A stretch of 64,000 bases of DNA from Bacillus mobilis (GCF_001884045.1 NZ_MACF01000071.1:186001-250000), one strand, 5' to 3'. Positions 34,264 through 42,643 are shown, counted from the stretch's first letter. Notes: generated from the sequence alone by a model not told the origin. Program-made: numbers and translations.

Positions 34264-34809
34264 TTACACACTCCCTTTCCACAATTTTTGAAGCTTTTTC
34301 TTCCCACGAGAAATTCTATTGTATATATAATCCGCCGTTACTTTTAATTCTTTCGCAATATCGTCAATGGAATATCCATCAACATACCTCTTTAAAAAGA
34401 TATATCGATCTTTCTTATTTACATCTTGGACGATTTCCATAATCTCTTCTTCTTTTTCTATTTCATACCTATCATGAATACCTGTATCTATTTCTACGTC
34501 TTGAGCGATTTTATTCTCTTTATATACTTTCTTTTTATATTCCAATGCCTTTAATTTAGTAATACCAATCATCCAAGATTTTAAGTTTCCCTTTTCTATA
34601 TCAAATTGGTCGATATTAAACCAAATGACAGTAAATACATCATTATAACAATCATCCACAAATTGTTTTTCAATAGGAGTACTTAATGATTTATGAATAA
34701 TGTACAAAATTAATTTTCCATACTGATCAATCACTTCTTTCAAAGCATCTTGATCATGTTTTTTCATAGCTATAATTAAATCCTCTTCAGAATTGAAAAT
34801 CATAAGCAT
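34264..34809 (-). CDS. ECF-type RNA polymerase sigma factor
   Basis: The 181-residue protein has the two ECF regions. Region 2, about residues 15-85, contains DDCYNDVFTVIWFNIDQFDI and GNLKSWMIGITKLKALEYKK. Region 4, about 120-178, contains KDRYIFLKRYVDGYSIDDIA and the helix-turn-helix end VTADYIYNRISRGKKKLQKL. The upstream region has AGGAAGG just before the first of two nearby ATG codons. No classic ECF promoter (GAAC/CGTC) was seen upstream. It is followed by its probable membrane partner, so an envelope signal is likely. Confidence 0.9.
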   Translation of the reverse strand: MLMIFNSEEDLIIAMKKHDQDALKEVIDQYGKLILYIIHKSLSTPIEKQFVDDCYNDVFTVIWFNIDQFDIEKGNLKSWMIGITKLKALEYKKKVYKENKIAQDVEIDTGIHDRYEIEKEEEIMEIVQDVNKKDRYIFLKRYVDGYSIDDIAKELKVTADYIYNRISRGKKKLQKLWKGSV

Positions 34810-34930
34810 CTTCCTTCCTCAATTCCCCTTTAGCAGCTGCCTTTACTTACTATTGTTATTTCATTCTCATTTTCTATCACTTTTGTAAAAAATTCTTAAT
34901 TTTTATTTCTACATATATAATAGCAAATAA

Positions 34931-34977
34931 AATACCTAAGTTCAGAAAGTGGAATCTACATTCTGAACTTAGGTATT
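34931..34977 (-). terminator. Terminator after the DJ-1/PfpI gene
   Basis: A perfect 17-bp stem (AATACCTAAGTTCAGAA at 34931-34947 with its complement at 34961-34977) is followed on the minus strand by TTATTTG. The rest of 34810-34930 shows no clear feature beyond A/T-rich upstream sequence of the sigma gene. Confidence 0.75.
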
Positions 34978-34995
34978 AACAATCAAACTATTCAC

Positions 34996-35580
34996 TTATA
35001 CTAACGTTTCATCACACAGCTCTGTTACATTTTTAAAGTATTGCAAGTTCTCCTTCGCTTCAGCTTCATTAAATAAATTGAGCTGCTTCATTATTTCAGC
35101 AGCAAATTCCACGTACGCAGATCCTACCGCTGTTATGATTTTCCCATCAACGGTTACATCTTTATTTTGTTTATATTCCCATTCATGTAAATGCGCTAAT
35201 TGTTTTTCATCTGGTGTTAATGATGTTGAGAATTTCTTCTTATTAAGTACTCCTGCTGCATGTAGTAAAGATGTCCCTGCACAAATACCCGCTATCCATT
35301 TATTTTGCTTATGTAATTCGTTCACGATAGATAACAACTTTTCATTTTCTAAATGGTCAAAAATATGTCCTCCTGGTACGATAAGCACTTCATAGTCCGC
35401 TACTTCAATAAGCTCGATAGAGACATGTGGTTGACACAAAAAACCACCTTCTCCTGTAACTGTTTTGCCGTCTATTGTTGCTGTTATTATTTCGAATTCC
35501 TTACTTATTAAAAATAAACTCGCTATATTCACTTCAAATTCTGCAAATCCATCAAATAAAAAGATTAATGCTTTTTTCAT
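34996..35580 (-). CDS. DJ-1/PfpI-family protein
   Basis: The ATG at 35580 follows GGGGGGAGGAG and gives 194 residues; the longer in-frame extension covers this ribosome site. The flavodoxin-like fold begins KKALIFLFDGFAEFEVNIAS. The nucleophile elbow is IAGICAGTSLLHAAGV, containing Cys about 102 of the family, and YEVLIVPGGHIFDHLENEKL precedes it. Members act as deglycases, amidases or chaperones; the exact reaction cannot be assigned. It is monocistronic with a strong terminator. Confidence 0.9.
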   Translation of the reverse strand: MKKALIFLFDGFAEFEVNIASLFLISKEFEIITATIDGKTVTGEGGFLCQPHVSIELIEVADYEVLIVPGGHIFDHLENEKLLSIVNELHKQNKWIAGICAGTSLLHAAGVLNKKKFSTSLTPDEKQLAHLHEWEYKQNKDVTVDGKIITAVGSAYVEFAAEIMKQLNLFNEAEAKENLQYFKNVTELCDETLV

Positions 35581-35634
35581 ATTATCTCCTCCCCCTATAC
35601 TTATTCGAAGACAATCATATTTCTCCTCCAAAAA

Positions 35635-35660
35635 AGGCAGACCTGCATACAGGTCTGCCT
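35635..35660 (-). terminator. Terminator after the nitroreductase-like gene
   Basis: AGGCAGACCTG (35635-35645) and CAGGTCTGCCT (35650-35660) pair perfectly; the minus strand continues TTTTTTGG. Confidence 0.9.
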
Positions 35661-35665
35661 TTTAC

Positions 35666-36400
35666 TCATTTCTTATTAAATCCTTTTTCACTTAAAAATT
35701 CTTTCATATGCATTCTTTTTTCTTTAGCCATAAACGAACTCATTGATTCCGTCCATGTTACGTTCTTCTTATTTGATGATCTTTCTTTGTAATACGAACT
35801 CATCGTTTCATCGTATTCGTTTAATAATTCATCATATTTCTTTTCATCATATCCATTTTCATGAAGGATTGCTGCTACTGGTAAACGTGGTTTCACTCCA
35901 TGATCTTCATCTGGTACACCAACTGTCATTCCGAATACAGGATATACTTTATCTGGTAAATGAAGCAATTCACTTACTTCTCTCGGATTATTACGAATAC
36001 CACCAATATAACAAATGCCGTATCCTAACGATTCTGCTGCTAACGCTAAGTTTTGTGCGAAAAGCGAAGCATCTACCGTTGCAACGATAAAGTCTTCCAC
36101 TCCTTCATGCTTTATCTCTGTACTATGCTGTTCACACGCTATTTCAAGTCGCTTTAAATCTGCACAACAAACAAAGAATGCTGCGCAGTCTTTCACGTGA
36201 CGATTTCCGGATAACTCTGCTAGTTTAGCCTTTAAGTCTTGATCTGTTACATATATAACAGAATAGGCCTGTACAAAATGCGAGGAAGCGGCATGCTGCG
36301 CAGCTTGTACCATTCTGTCTACTACATCTTTCGGAATTGATTCTTCTTTATATTTACGAACTGAAACGTGTTGCTCCATTTTATGTATAATCTCATTCAT
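35666..36400 (-). CDS. NfrA-like NADPH-dependent FMN oxidoreductase
   Basis: The ATG at 36400 has AAAGGAGTG upstream and gives 244 residues, matching the NfrA/NfsA group of nitroreductases. The FMN-binding N terminus is KMEQHVSVRKYKEESIPKDV, then AAQHAASSHFVQAYSVIYVT. The central stretch is DASLFAQNLALAAESLGYGI followed by CYIGGIRNNPREVSELLHLP. The C-terminal extension (SYYKERSSNKKNVTWTESMS) is the cap typical of this group. It reduces flavins, quinones and nitro compounds with NADPH; the physiological substrate is not known. Confidence 0.9.
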   Translation of the reverse strand: MNEIIHKMEQHVSVRKYKEESIPKDVVDRMVQAAQHAASSHFVQAYSVIYVTDQDLKAKLAELSGNRHVKDCAAFFVCCADLKRLEIACEQHSTEIKHEGVEDFIVATVDASLFAQNLALAAESLGYGICYIGGIRNNPREVSELLHLPDKVYPVFGMTVGVPDEDHGVKPRLPVAAILHENGYDEKKYDELLNEYDETMSSYYKERSSNKKNVTWTESMSSFMAKEKRMHMKEFLSEKGFNKK

Positions 36401-36473
36401 GAAAAACACTCCTTTTTTCTCTTCATAATGAAAAATTAACATATCTTTTTCAATATTCACAACTTATAAGCAC

Positions 36474-36509
36474 AAAAAGAGCAATTCTTTTTGAATTGCT
36501 CTTTTTAAA
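36474..36509 (-). terminator. Terminator-like hairpin downstream of the DUF4870 gene
   Basis: AAAAAGAGCAATTC and GAATTGCTCTTTTT pair around a TTTTT loop. It lies 124 bases after the DUF4870 stop codon, so the stretch between is probably transcribed. Confidence 0.7.
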
Positions 36510-36535
36510 ACGTCTATTAATACGGTAAATGAAAT

Positions 36536-36616
36536 TATATCGGCGATTTTTCAAATATATCGACGATTCGACAAGGAATATCGACTTATCGACAAATAAC
36601 GACAAACTCACATCGA
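36536..36616. repeat. Cluster of short TATCGNCGATT/TCGACAA motifs
   Basis: Three tandem-like variants are seen: TATCGGCGATTTTTCAAA, TATCGACGATTCGACAAGGA and TATCGACTTATCGACAAATA, followed by ACGACAAACTCACATCGAAT. They lie between the DUF4870 stop codon and its terminator hairpin. No reading frame covers them, and the function is unknown. Confidence 0.5.
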
Positions 36617-36632
36617 ATTATTTCTTATTTTA

Positions 36633-36950
36633 CTACGCTGTTTTCAAAACTTTAATACCTTTTACGATATTCCAAATGAAGTAATAAATCCCTACAAGAA
36701 TGAACACCGCATATGTGATCATCATGCCAATTCCAGCACCATCAGATTGATTGAAGCTTAAGCCATATATGCCGAATACTGCTAAGCCACCAAATAAAAT
36801 CGCATACGGGAAAATATGGGACCAAAATGCTTTTTTCGCGTGGTATTTCACTTCATCCTCCGCAACGAAGTACACGATAATTGGCAGTAAAAATGGTGCA
36901 AAAAAGATACTAAAGTAACATAGTGAAGATAATATATTATTTCCTTTCAT
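36633..36950 (-). CDS. DUF4870-type small membrane protein
   Basis: From ATG 36950 the protein has 105 residues; an upstream in-frame start is possible. Three hydrophobic segments are seen: LCYFSIFFAPFLLPIIVYFV, FPYAILFGGLAVFGIYGL and MITYAVFILVGIYYFIWNIV. Between the first two is a charged loop (AEDEVKYHAKKAFWSH) containing the family HAKKA-type motif. DUF4870 proteins are common in Bacillus and related to Tic20-like small membrane proteins, with no known role. Confidence 0.82.
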   Translation of the reverse strand: MKGNNILSSLCYFSIFFAPFLLPIIVYFVAEDEVKYHAKKAFWSHIFPYAILFGGLAVFGIYGLSFNQSDGAGIGMMITYAVFILVGIYYFIWNIVKGIKVLKTA

Positions 36951-37060
36951 CCGATTCACCTCTATTGTTTTTGTTATCTTCATTATGTCAGGAATCCATT
37001 CTAGAAACTATCGCTTTACCTTTCACAAACATGACACTTTTGTAAGATTTTCATCAAAAA

Positions 37061-37091
37061 TAATCCCGCCTAGATTTCCAGGCGGGATTAC
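37061..37091 (-). terminator. Terminator after the YdcF-like gene
   Basis: TAATCCCGCCT (37061-37071) pairs with AGGCGGGATTA (37080-37090) and the minus strand continues TTTTTGATG. Confidence 0.88.
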
Positions 37092-37096
37092 TTTCT

Positions 37097-37675
37097 CTAT
37101 ATTCGATTCATAAACCAATATTGCGTAATGGCTAAATACTCTCGTATATTCGATGGAATGACAATTCGCTTCGGTGTTTCGGCCGGAAGACCTTCTAATT
37201 GTAACCCTTGTTTTGCTGCTATTTTTTTCGCTCTGAACATATGAAAATCGTTTGTTACGATCATTCCTTTTTTCATATCGCTCGGAATTAACGGTTTTGA
37301 GAATTTAATATTCTCATCTGTACTCGTTGATTTATCTTCCATTATAATGCGGTCTTCTGCAATTTTTAGTTTCATTAATCCATTTTTCATTGCTAATGCT
37401 TCTGAAATATCTTCCCCTTTTCCTTTCCCTCCAGATACAATCGCAGTTGTCTTCTCATGTGATTGTAAATATTCAGCTGCTTTATCAATACGATATTGCA
37501 ATGAGTATGATGGTTTCGTTCCGTTGACTTTCGATCCTAATACAATTATATAATCCGCATCGTAGGTGGCATTCATTTGCCCATGCTTATAAATGTTATA
37601 TTGTAAAAATCCCGCATAAACGGCGCAAACCATTATAATTCCTATCATATACTTAATTATTTTCTTCTTTTTCAT
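37097..37675 (-). CDS. YdcF/SanA-like DUF218 membrane-anchored protein
   Basis: The second ATG (37675) is ten bases after AGGAG and gives 192 residues; the first ATG at 37681 is also possible. An N-terminal transmembrane helix (YMIGIIMVCAVYAGFLQYNI) anchors an external DUF218 domain. Its motifs are DADYIIVLGSKVNGTKPSYS, TAIVSGGKGKGEDISEALAM, IIMEDKSTSTDENIKFSKPL and GMIVTNDFHMFRAKKIAAKQ. Family members are linked to envelope functions and vancomycin sensitivity in other bacteria; the reaction is unknown. Confidence 0.9.
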   Translation of the reverse strand: MKKKKIIKYMIGIIMVCAVYAGFLQYNIYKHGQMNATYDADYIIVLGSKVNGTKPSYSLQYRIDKAAEYLQSHEKTTAIVSGGKGKGEDISEALAMKNGLMKLKIAEDRIIMEDKSTSTDENIKFSKPLIPSDMKKGMIVTNDFHMFRAKKIAAKQGLQLEGLPAETPKRIVIPSNIREYLAITQYWFMNRI

Positions 37676-37835
37676 ATCCATATTCTCCTAAGTTCTTTGC
37701 TTCTTTCATGATAATATCCATTTATTTGTTTGTATACAGACAAATTCCAGTTCACCCTAATTTATCCTCTGGGAAGTAATATTTATATTCCTTTCGGGAA
37801 AAGTAAGTACAACTTTGCACGAAGGAGTGTCTCTA

Positions 37836-38501
37836 TTGCTTCTCTTTTTATGTAACGTATCGTTCTTTTTTATCTTATTTTTACTATCACTTAAGATGCT
37901 CGGTAAATCAGCTTTAGCCCAACTAACTCCTCATGATTTTGGTGCTATTATCTTTTTATCTTATTTAGCTTTTCAGGCCATACCAGTCTCTGGTGCTTTG
38001 CAAGCCTTTCTCGGTATGGTCGTTATTACATGTTTGCATTTACTTCTTACAAAATTAAGCTTACTAAACAAACTAAATCGTTTCATTCTCGGACATCCTA
38101 TCATTTTAATTAAACATGGTGACATTATTTTTGAGAACTTACAAAAAAGTAGATATCCAATTGCTGAACTACTTTCTAACCTTCGCGTCGCAGGATATCC
38201 AAGTGTTCACGAAATTGAATACGCTATTTTAGAAGCAAACGGAGCCATTAGTATTTTACCAAAGCGTGAGCTTGTACCATTAACTCCAAAAGATTTGAAC
38301 ATAGATGTTACGTATGCCGGATTACCAATTGCCCTTATCGTTGATTCGCAAATTCAATACGATAACTTAAAGTTAATTCATAAGGACGAAGAATGGTTAT
38401 ATAAAGAATTAAAAGAAAAGGGCATCACTAATATTAAAAGCGTTGCTTTCGCGTCTGTTCAAGAAACAGATGGATCTTTTGCGATTAGTTTAAAAGCATA
38501 A
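37836..38501 (+). CDS. DUF421 (YetF/YcaP-like) membrane protein
   Basis: The TTG at 37836 follows GAAGGAGTG, while the upstream in-frame TTG covers this ribosome site, so 221 residues is the likely form. Three N-terminal transmembrane helices (VSFFFILFLLSLKMLGKSAL; AIIFLSYLAFQAIPVSGALQ; VITCLHLLLTKLSLL) precede a cytoplasmic DUF421 domain. The domain signature is GHPIILIKHGDIIFENLQKS, then LLSNLRVAGYPSVHEIEYAI and LEANGAISILPK. Related YetF proteins occur on the spore inner membrane; the function is unclear. Confidence 0.9.
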   Translation: MLLFLCNVSFFFILFLLSLKMLGKSALAQLTPHDFGAIIFLSYLAFQAIPVSGALQAFLGMVVITCLHLLLTKLSLLNKLNRFILGHPIILIKHGDIIFENLQKSRYPIAELLSNLRVAGYPSVHEIEYAILEANGAISILPKRELVPLTPKDLNIDVTYAGLPIALIVDSQIQYDNLKLIHKDEEWLYKELKEKGITNIKSVAFASVQETDGSFAISLKA

Positions 38502-38503
38502 AA

Positions 38504-38533
38504 AAAGTCCCCTTACTTGCTCAAGGGGACTTT
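38504..38533. terminator. Bidirectional terminator between DUF421 and MATE genes
   Basis: AAAGTCCCCTT (38504-38514) pairs perfectly with AAGGGGACTTT (38523-38533), with A and T runs at the outer edges. Confidence 0.88.
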
Positions 38534-38538
38534 CTTCA

Positions 38539-39897
38539 TTATATCGCTTCTTTCTCTCCCGCCATATTTAATGGAACAGGATGCTTCATACGATTCATCG
38601 TAAATACGATAATCGCTGTCAATACTTCAGCTACTGGCATAACGAGCCAAATTCCATTTATCCCAAATAATTTTGGCATAATCCATAATAATGGAATAAT
38701 AAATAGTAACCCTCGGCTCATTATAATCAGCACTGATTTTCTCGTTTGTCGCACGGATTGGAAGTACTCTCCATACACAATGTTATAGCCTAAAAATACA
38801 TATTGGATAAAGAACAAGCTAATACCCGTTAATGTTAACTCCAACAACTCTGGAGATTGGACATCAAATAGACCAATAATATATTTCCCGAAGAATAATC
38901 CGACAATTATTGCAATACCACCGAGTACTACCGCAATTTTTACAGCGAACTTTAATCCTTCGCGCAATCTCTCTGATAAATTTGCGCCATAATGGAAACT
39001 AGCGATTGGTTGTAATGCTGCTCCAACACCGAAGAATAATAGTAATGTCATCGCATGAATACTATTTACCATCGCATAAGAAGCGACTCCTACTTCTCCA
39101 GCATATTGAACGAATGCGATATTAAAACCAATCGTTACAATCGCTACTGTACTTTCTGCTGTAAAGCTCGGGAAACCGATTATCATAATTTGTTTAACTG
39201 TATCCCATTCAAAATGGAATTTCGTCCACTTTAAAATACTACTTTTTCTAAAGAAGTGCGTTAATAATACAAGGAAACCGATAGCTGCCGAAAGAATAGT
39301 CGCTGAAGCAGCACCTGTTACGCCCCATCCAAAGATAAAAATAAAGATATAGTCAAACACTATATTTAATACAGCCGTTACAACTAGACCTGCCATCGCT
39401 AAATTAGGATTTCCATCATTTCGTATAAATGTACTTAAAATATTTTCTAACACGTATATCATTCCAAACGTTAATAATACGTGTAAATAGTCTAACGCAT
39501 ACGGTAAAATCACTTCGTTTGCACCGAATAAGTATGCTATATCTTCTATTCTCCATAAGCAAATCGCTGCTAACACACCTACGATCATTACTGCTACCGT
39601 CATGGATTGCGTAAAAATAGACCTTGCTCTTTCTACTTTATTTTCACCTAGTGCAATGGAGTATAAAGTTGCCCCACCCATTCCAATCCATAATGAAATA
39701 GAGAAGAAAATTGAAAAGGCTGGAATAGCCACATTTACTCCTGCTAAACCGTTTGCACCAACTCCTCTACTAATCATAACCGCATCAATCACAATATTAA
39801 CTGACATTAATACCATTCCAAGAACGGCCGGTATTAAATATGAAATAAATAAACTTTTTATCGGTTTTTCTCTTAACTTCTCTGTTGTTTCCATCAT
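38539..39897 (-). CDS. MATE-family multidrug efflux transporter
   Basis: This 452-residue integral membrane protein has 12 predicted helices in two MatE halves. Family features include PIKSLFISYLIPAVLGMVLM, the MISRGVGANGLAGVNVAIPA loop and NPNLAMAGLVVTAVLNIVFD. In the second half they are ALQPIASFHYGANLSERLRE. It probably exports cationic drugs using an ion gradient. The start is one of two adjacent ATG codons after AAAAGGAGC. The promoter has a MerR-type structure, and the divergent-spaced MerR gene at 40026 lies just upstream in the same direction, so the pump should be induced by the regulator's ligand. Confidence 0.92.
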   Translation of the reverse strand: MMETTEKLREKPIKSLFISYLIPAVLGMVLMSVNIVIDAVMISRGVGANGLAGVNVAIPAFSIFFSISLWIGMGGATLYSIALGENKVERARSIFTQSMTVAVMIVGVLAAICLWRIEDIAYLFGANEVILPYALDYLHVLLTFGMIYVLENILSTFIRNDGNPNLAMAGLVVTAVLNIVFDYIFIFIFGWGVTGAASATILSAAIGFLVLLTHFFRKSSILKWTKFHFEWDTVKQIMIIGFPSFTAESTVAIVTIGFNIAFVQYAGEVGVASYAMVNSIHAMTLLLFFGVGAALQPIASFHYGANLSERLREGLKFAVKIAVVLGGIAIIVGLFFGKYIIGLFDVQSPELLELTLTGISLFFIQYVFLGYNIVYGEYFQSVRQTRKSVLIIMSRGLLFIIPLLWIMPKLFGINGIWLVMPVAEVLTAIIVFTMNRMKHPVPLNMAGEKEAI

Positions 39898-39929
39898 ATA
39901 AATGCTCCTTTTTTCAATGCTCTGTTCAC

Positions 39930-39960
39930 AGTTTAAACCTTAAAGTTACTTGAAGGTCAA
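39930..39960 (-). promoter_or_regulatory. MerR-type promoter of the MATE gene with 19-bp spacer
   Basis: On the minus strand TTGACC (39955-39960) and TAAACT (39930-39935) are 19 bases apart. Between and overlapping them is the dyad ACCTTCAAGTAACTTTAAGG (plus a final T, 39937-39957). The long spacer and the dyad are the hallmark of promoters activated by MerR-family proteins. Confidence 0.88.
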
Positions 39961-40025
39961 TAGAGAATTTGAAAAATAGGTAACTTAATTATTCTGTTTG
40001 ATGTCAATTTGTAATGATACGAGTT

Positions 40026-40871
40026 CTACATCTTATTGCTTTGTTTTTTCATGATAGGAATTTGAATTTCAGTTACTTGCTCCTCTGGATTTTCTGTTAC
40101 AGACCAATCAATTAATGCAATCTCAATCGCATCTCCACTTACTTCGTATCCCTCTTGATCAATATATTTCATTAATTTCTTATATGTTTCATCCGTTTCT
40201 TCATATGGGCCGTGATGATATACACAGGCAAACATACCTTCTTTAATTTCATCTGAGCTATGTACTTGAAAAGGCATGTAATCTAAAAGAATAAAAACAC
40301 TACTATATGCTTGAAACTCATTTTGCATTAATCCTTTTTTCGCAACTGTTACACCGATATCTCCAGAAAATAAGCTATCATCCATTTGCCTCATATTTTT
40401 TTGCAACGAATGGATGTAGTACTCAAACATATCATCCGTCGTATTCGGAGCAACAGCAATGGCTGTTATCTTTCGCTGCGGGATCTCTTTAATTACCATT
40501 TGTTCAGCTTTTACTTTTGTTGCTTCCTTAATTAAATGAATTCTATGCTCCATTTTCGCCAAAGCATACTCAATTTCTCTTTGTTTTTTCAACATCATTT
40601 CTTGTTGTTTCTCCAGTAAATTGAGTGCGTATGCTGGATTTCTTTCATCAATATATTTCTTAATTTCCTTTAATGGAATATTTAATTGGCGTAAAAACTT
40701 AATCGTATCTAATAGTGAAAATTGATCGATTGTGTAATAACGATAATTCGTTTGCGGATCTACAGTAGACGGATGAAAAATACCTTTTTCATCATAATAA
40801 CGTAATGTAGATTCTGCTATATTATGCATTTTTGCCATTTCTCCAATTGTAAAACGTTTATTTAATAACAT
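40026..40871 (-). CDS. MerR-family regulator with a GyrI-like ligand domain
   Basis: The 281-residue protein has an N-terminal MerR helix-turn-helix and wing (FTIGEMAKMHNIAESTLRYY, then DEKGIFHPSTVDPQTNYRYY). A dimerisation helix covers about 75-120 (LEKQQEMMLKKQREIEYALA). The C-terminal GyrI-like/effector-binding domain covers about 125-275 (EIPQRKITAIAVAPNTTDDM; EGMFACVYHHGPYEETDETY). This is the BmrR/BltR layout, a sensor of hydrophobic drugs. The 19-bp-spacer promoter and the MATE gene downstream are its most likely targets. Confidence 0.92.
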   Translation of the reverse strand: MLLNKRFTIGEMAKMHNIAESTLRYYDEKGIFHPSTVDPQTNYRYYTIDQFSLLDTIKFLRQLNIPLKEIKKYIDERNPAYALNLLEKQQEMMLKKQREIEYALAKMEHRIHLIKEATKVKAEQMVIKEIPQRKITAIAVAPNTTDDMFEYYIHSLQKNMRQMDDSLFSGDIGVTVAKKGLMQNEFQAYSSVFILLDYMPFQVHSSDEIKEGMFACVYHHGPYEETDETYKKLMKYIDQEGYEVSGDAIEIALIDWSVTENPEEQVTEIQIPIMKKQSNKM

Positions 40872-41021
40872 ATTCCCTTCTCCAATTCATAAAAAATATA
40901 TCCTTATTTCTTCTTATTATATAGTGATTCTCTCCATACCTAAATCGAATCCTATCATGAAAATCTGCTATTTTTTCATTGATTTTTCATACATTTTATT
41001 ATATATTAATTACAGGTTCAA

Positions 41022-41047
41022 ATTACGAGTTCAAAAGAACTTGTAAT
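41022..41047. promoter_or_regulatory. Inverted repeat upstream of the GerN-like gene
   Basis: ATTACGAGTTC (41022-41032) pairs with GAACTTGTAAT (41037-41047) around AAAA, with a single G:T. It lies 92 bases before the 41140 start. There is no T-run, so an operator is more likely than a terminator. The rest of 40872-41139 shows only AT-rich sequence. Confidence 0.45.
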
Positions 41048-41139
41048 CAGACCCTTTGTTTAATGGGTTTTACATATTTTCATTAGGCAAATTCCGAGAA
41101 ATCGTATGATAAAAATAAAAATGATGAGGAGAGGATCCG

Positions 41140-42303
41140 ATGGATTTCGAATTTTTCTTTCAAATTGCACTTATTTTATTAAGTACAAAGCTCGCTGGTG
41201 ATCTTAGTGTTAGACTAGGTCAACCTTCTGTACTAGGTAAATTAATTGTCGGTATCGTTATCGGTCCAGCTATATTAGGTTGGATTGAAAATTCAGAGCT
41301 TCTAACACAATTAAGTAATGTCGGTGTTATTCTTTTAATGTTTATGGCAGGACTTGAAACAGACTTAGAGGAATTAAATGCAAATCGTAATTCTTCTTTA
41401 GCAGTTGCACTTGGAGGTATCCTTCTTCCATTCATAGGTGGTTACGTTTCTGGTCTTGTTATCGGAATGGAACAAGGAAATGCTGTATTTTTAGGATTAC
41501 TTCTATGTGCGACAAGTGTTAGTATTTCCGTACAAACACTTCGCGATTTAGGAAAGATGAAAACACGTGAAAGTACAACTATGCTAGGCGCAGCTGTATT
41601 TGATGACATTCTTGTCGTTATTCTATTAGCATTTGCAATGAGCTTCTTAGGTACAGATGATGTTAACTTAACAATGATTATCTTGAAGAAAGTTGTATTC
41701 TTCGCTTCTATTATTTTAATCGGATGGAAAGGTGTTCCTGCGATTATGCGCTGGTTATCACCACTACGCGTATCTGAGTCTATCGTGAGCGCGGCTCTTA
41801 TCATCTGTTTCTCATTCGCATATTTCGGCGAATTATTAGGAATTGCTGGTATTATCGGTGCTTTCGCAGCTGGTATCGCGATTTCTCAAACGAACTACAA
41901 ACATGAAGTAGAAAAGAAAGTAGAACCAATCGCTTACGCTATGTTCGTTCCAGTGTTCTTCGTTAGTATCGGTATGAATATTACATTTGACGGTATTGGC
42001 AATCAAATTTGGTTCATCCTAGCATTAACAGTAATCGCTGTATTAACGAAACTAATTGGTTGTGGATTGGGTGCACGAATGACTGGATTTGACGCTAAGT
42101 CTTCTGCCATTATCGGTTCTGGCATGGTTTCTCGTGGTGAAGTTGCACTTATCATCGCTGGAACAGGACTTTCTTCAGGTCTACTAGCACAAGATTACTT
42201 TACAGCTATCGTTATCGTCGTTATTTTAACTACAATGATTACACCACCAATGTTAAAATACACTTTTGGTGCAAAAGATAAAGCAATGAAAGCAAGTAAA
42301 TAA
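41140..42303 (+). CDS. gerN: Na+/H+ antiporter of the GerN/NapA (CPA2) type
   Basis: The 387-residue protein is a CPA2 monovalent cation/proton antiporter with about 12 transmembrane helices. Key blocks are KLIVGIVIGPAILGWIENSE, ILLMFMAGLETDLEELNANR, LGAAVFDDILVVILLAFAMS (the conserved Asp pair) and AGIIGAFAAGIAISQTNYKH. The later GMVSRGEVALIIAGTGLSSG matches the family. GerN of B. cereus has the same length and is needed for inosine-triggered germination; the paralogue GerT is similar, so the exact name is not certain. It is a single gene with a perfect terminator. Confidence 0.75.
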   Translation: MDFEFFFQIALILLSTKLAGDLSVRLGQPSVLGKLIVGIVIGPAILGWIENSELLTQLSNVGVILLMFMAGLETDLEELNANRNSSLAVALGGILLPFIGGYVSGLVIGMEQGNAVFLGLLLCATSVSISVQTLRDLGKMKTRESTTMLGAAVFDDILVVILLAFAMSFLGTDDVNLTMIILKKVVFFASIILIGWKGVPAIMRWLSPLRVSESIVSAALIICFSFAYFGELLGIAGIIGAFAAGIAISQTNYKHEVEKKVEPIAYAMFVPVFFVSIGMNITFDGIGNQIWFILALTVIAVLTKLIGCGLGARMTGFDAKSSAIIGSGMVSRGEVALIIAGTGLSSGLLAQDYFTAIVIVVILTTMITPPMLKYTFGAKDKAMKASK

Positions 42304-42314
42304 ATTTTATATAT

Positions 42315-42354
42315 AAAAAGAGATTGCTATCTTATAAGATAGCAATCTCTTTTT
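42315..42354. terminator. Bidirectional terminator after the antiporter gene
   Basis: AAAAAGAGATTGCTATCTTA is the exact reverse complement of 42335-42354, giving a 40-base perfect palindrome between convergent genes. Confidence 0.9.
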
Positions 42355-42364
42355 ACATTTATCT

Positions 42365-42643
42365 TTACACAATCTCGTTCTTTTTTAACCATTTTTCAAA
42401 CATAATTCGTGCTTCTTCATCGTCAATATTATCACTAAATGAATACACCATAATGCCGTAATCATCTATATATTCACCTAGCTTCATTTTCTCCACTTTT
42501 TTATAAAAATCCTCTGCCTCATAATGCGGAATATAAGCATCCCAAACTGGTTCATTTATTCTTTTGTACGCCGTCACTTCTAAATCATATCCATCTTCAT
42601 AATATCCGATGTGATAATGTTGACTCAGATCATGTTTCTCCAT
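42365..42643 (-). CDS. Small acidic protein of unknown function
   Basis: This 92-residue soluble protein is rich in Tyr, Asp and Glu (QHYHIGYYEDGYDLEVTAYK; YEAEDFYKKVEKMKLGEYID; DDEEARIMFEKWLKKNEIV). It has no signal peptide or membrane segment. No family was recognised. It is convergent with the antiporter gene and has a GAGGGGC ribosome site. Confidence 0.7.
   Translation of the reverse strand: MEKHDLSQHYHIGYYEDGYDLEVTAYKRINEPVWDAYIPHYEAEDFYKKVEKMKLGEYIDDYGIMVYSFSDNIDDEEARIMFEKWLKKNEIV

Noticed and set aside
34810-34930. ECF autoregulatory promoter upstream of the sigma gene
   Set aside because: No GAAC-type -35 with a CGTC-type -10 could be found at 15-17 bases spacing.
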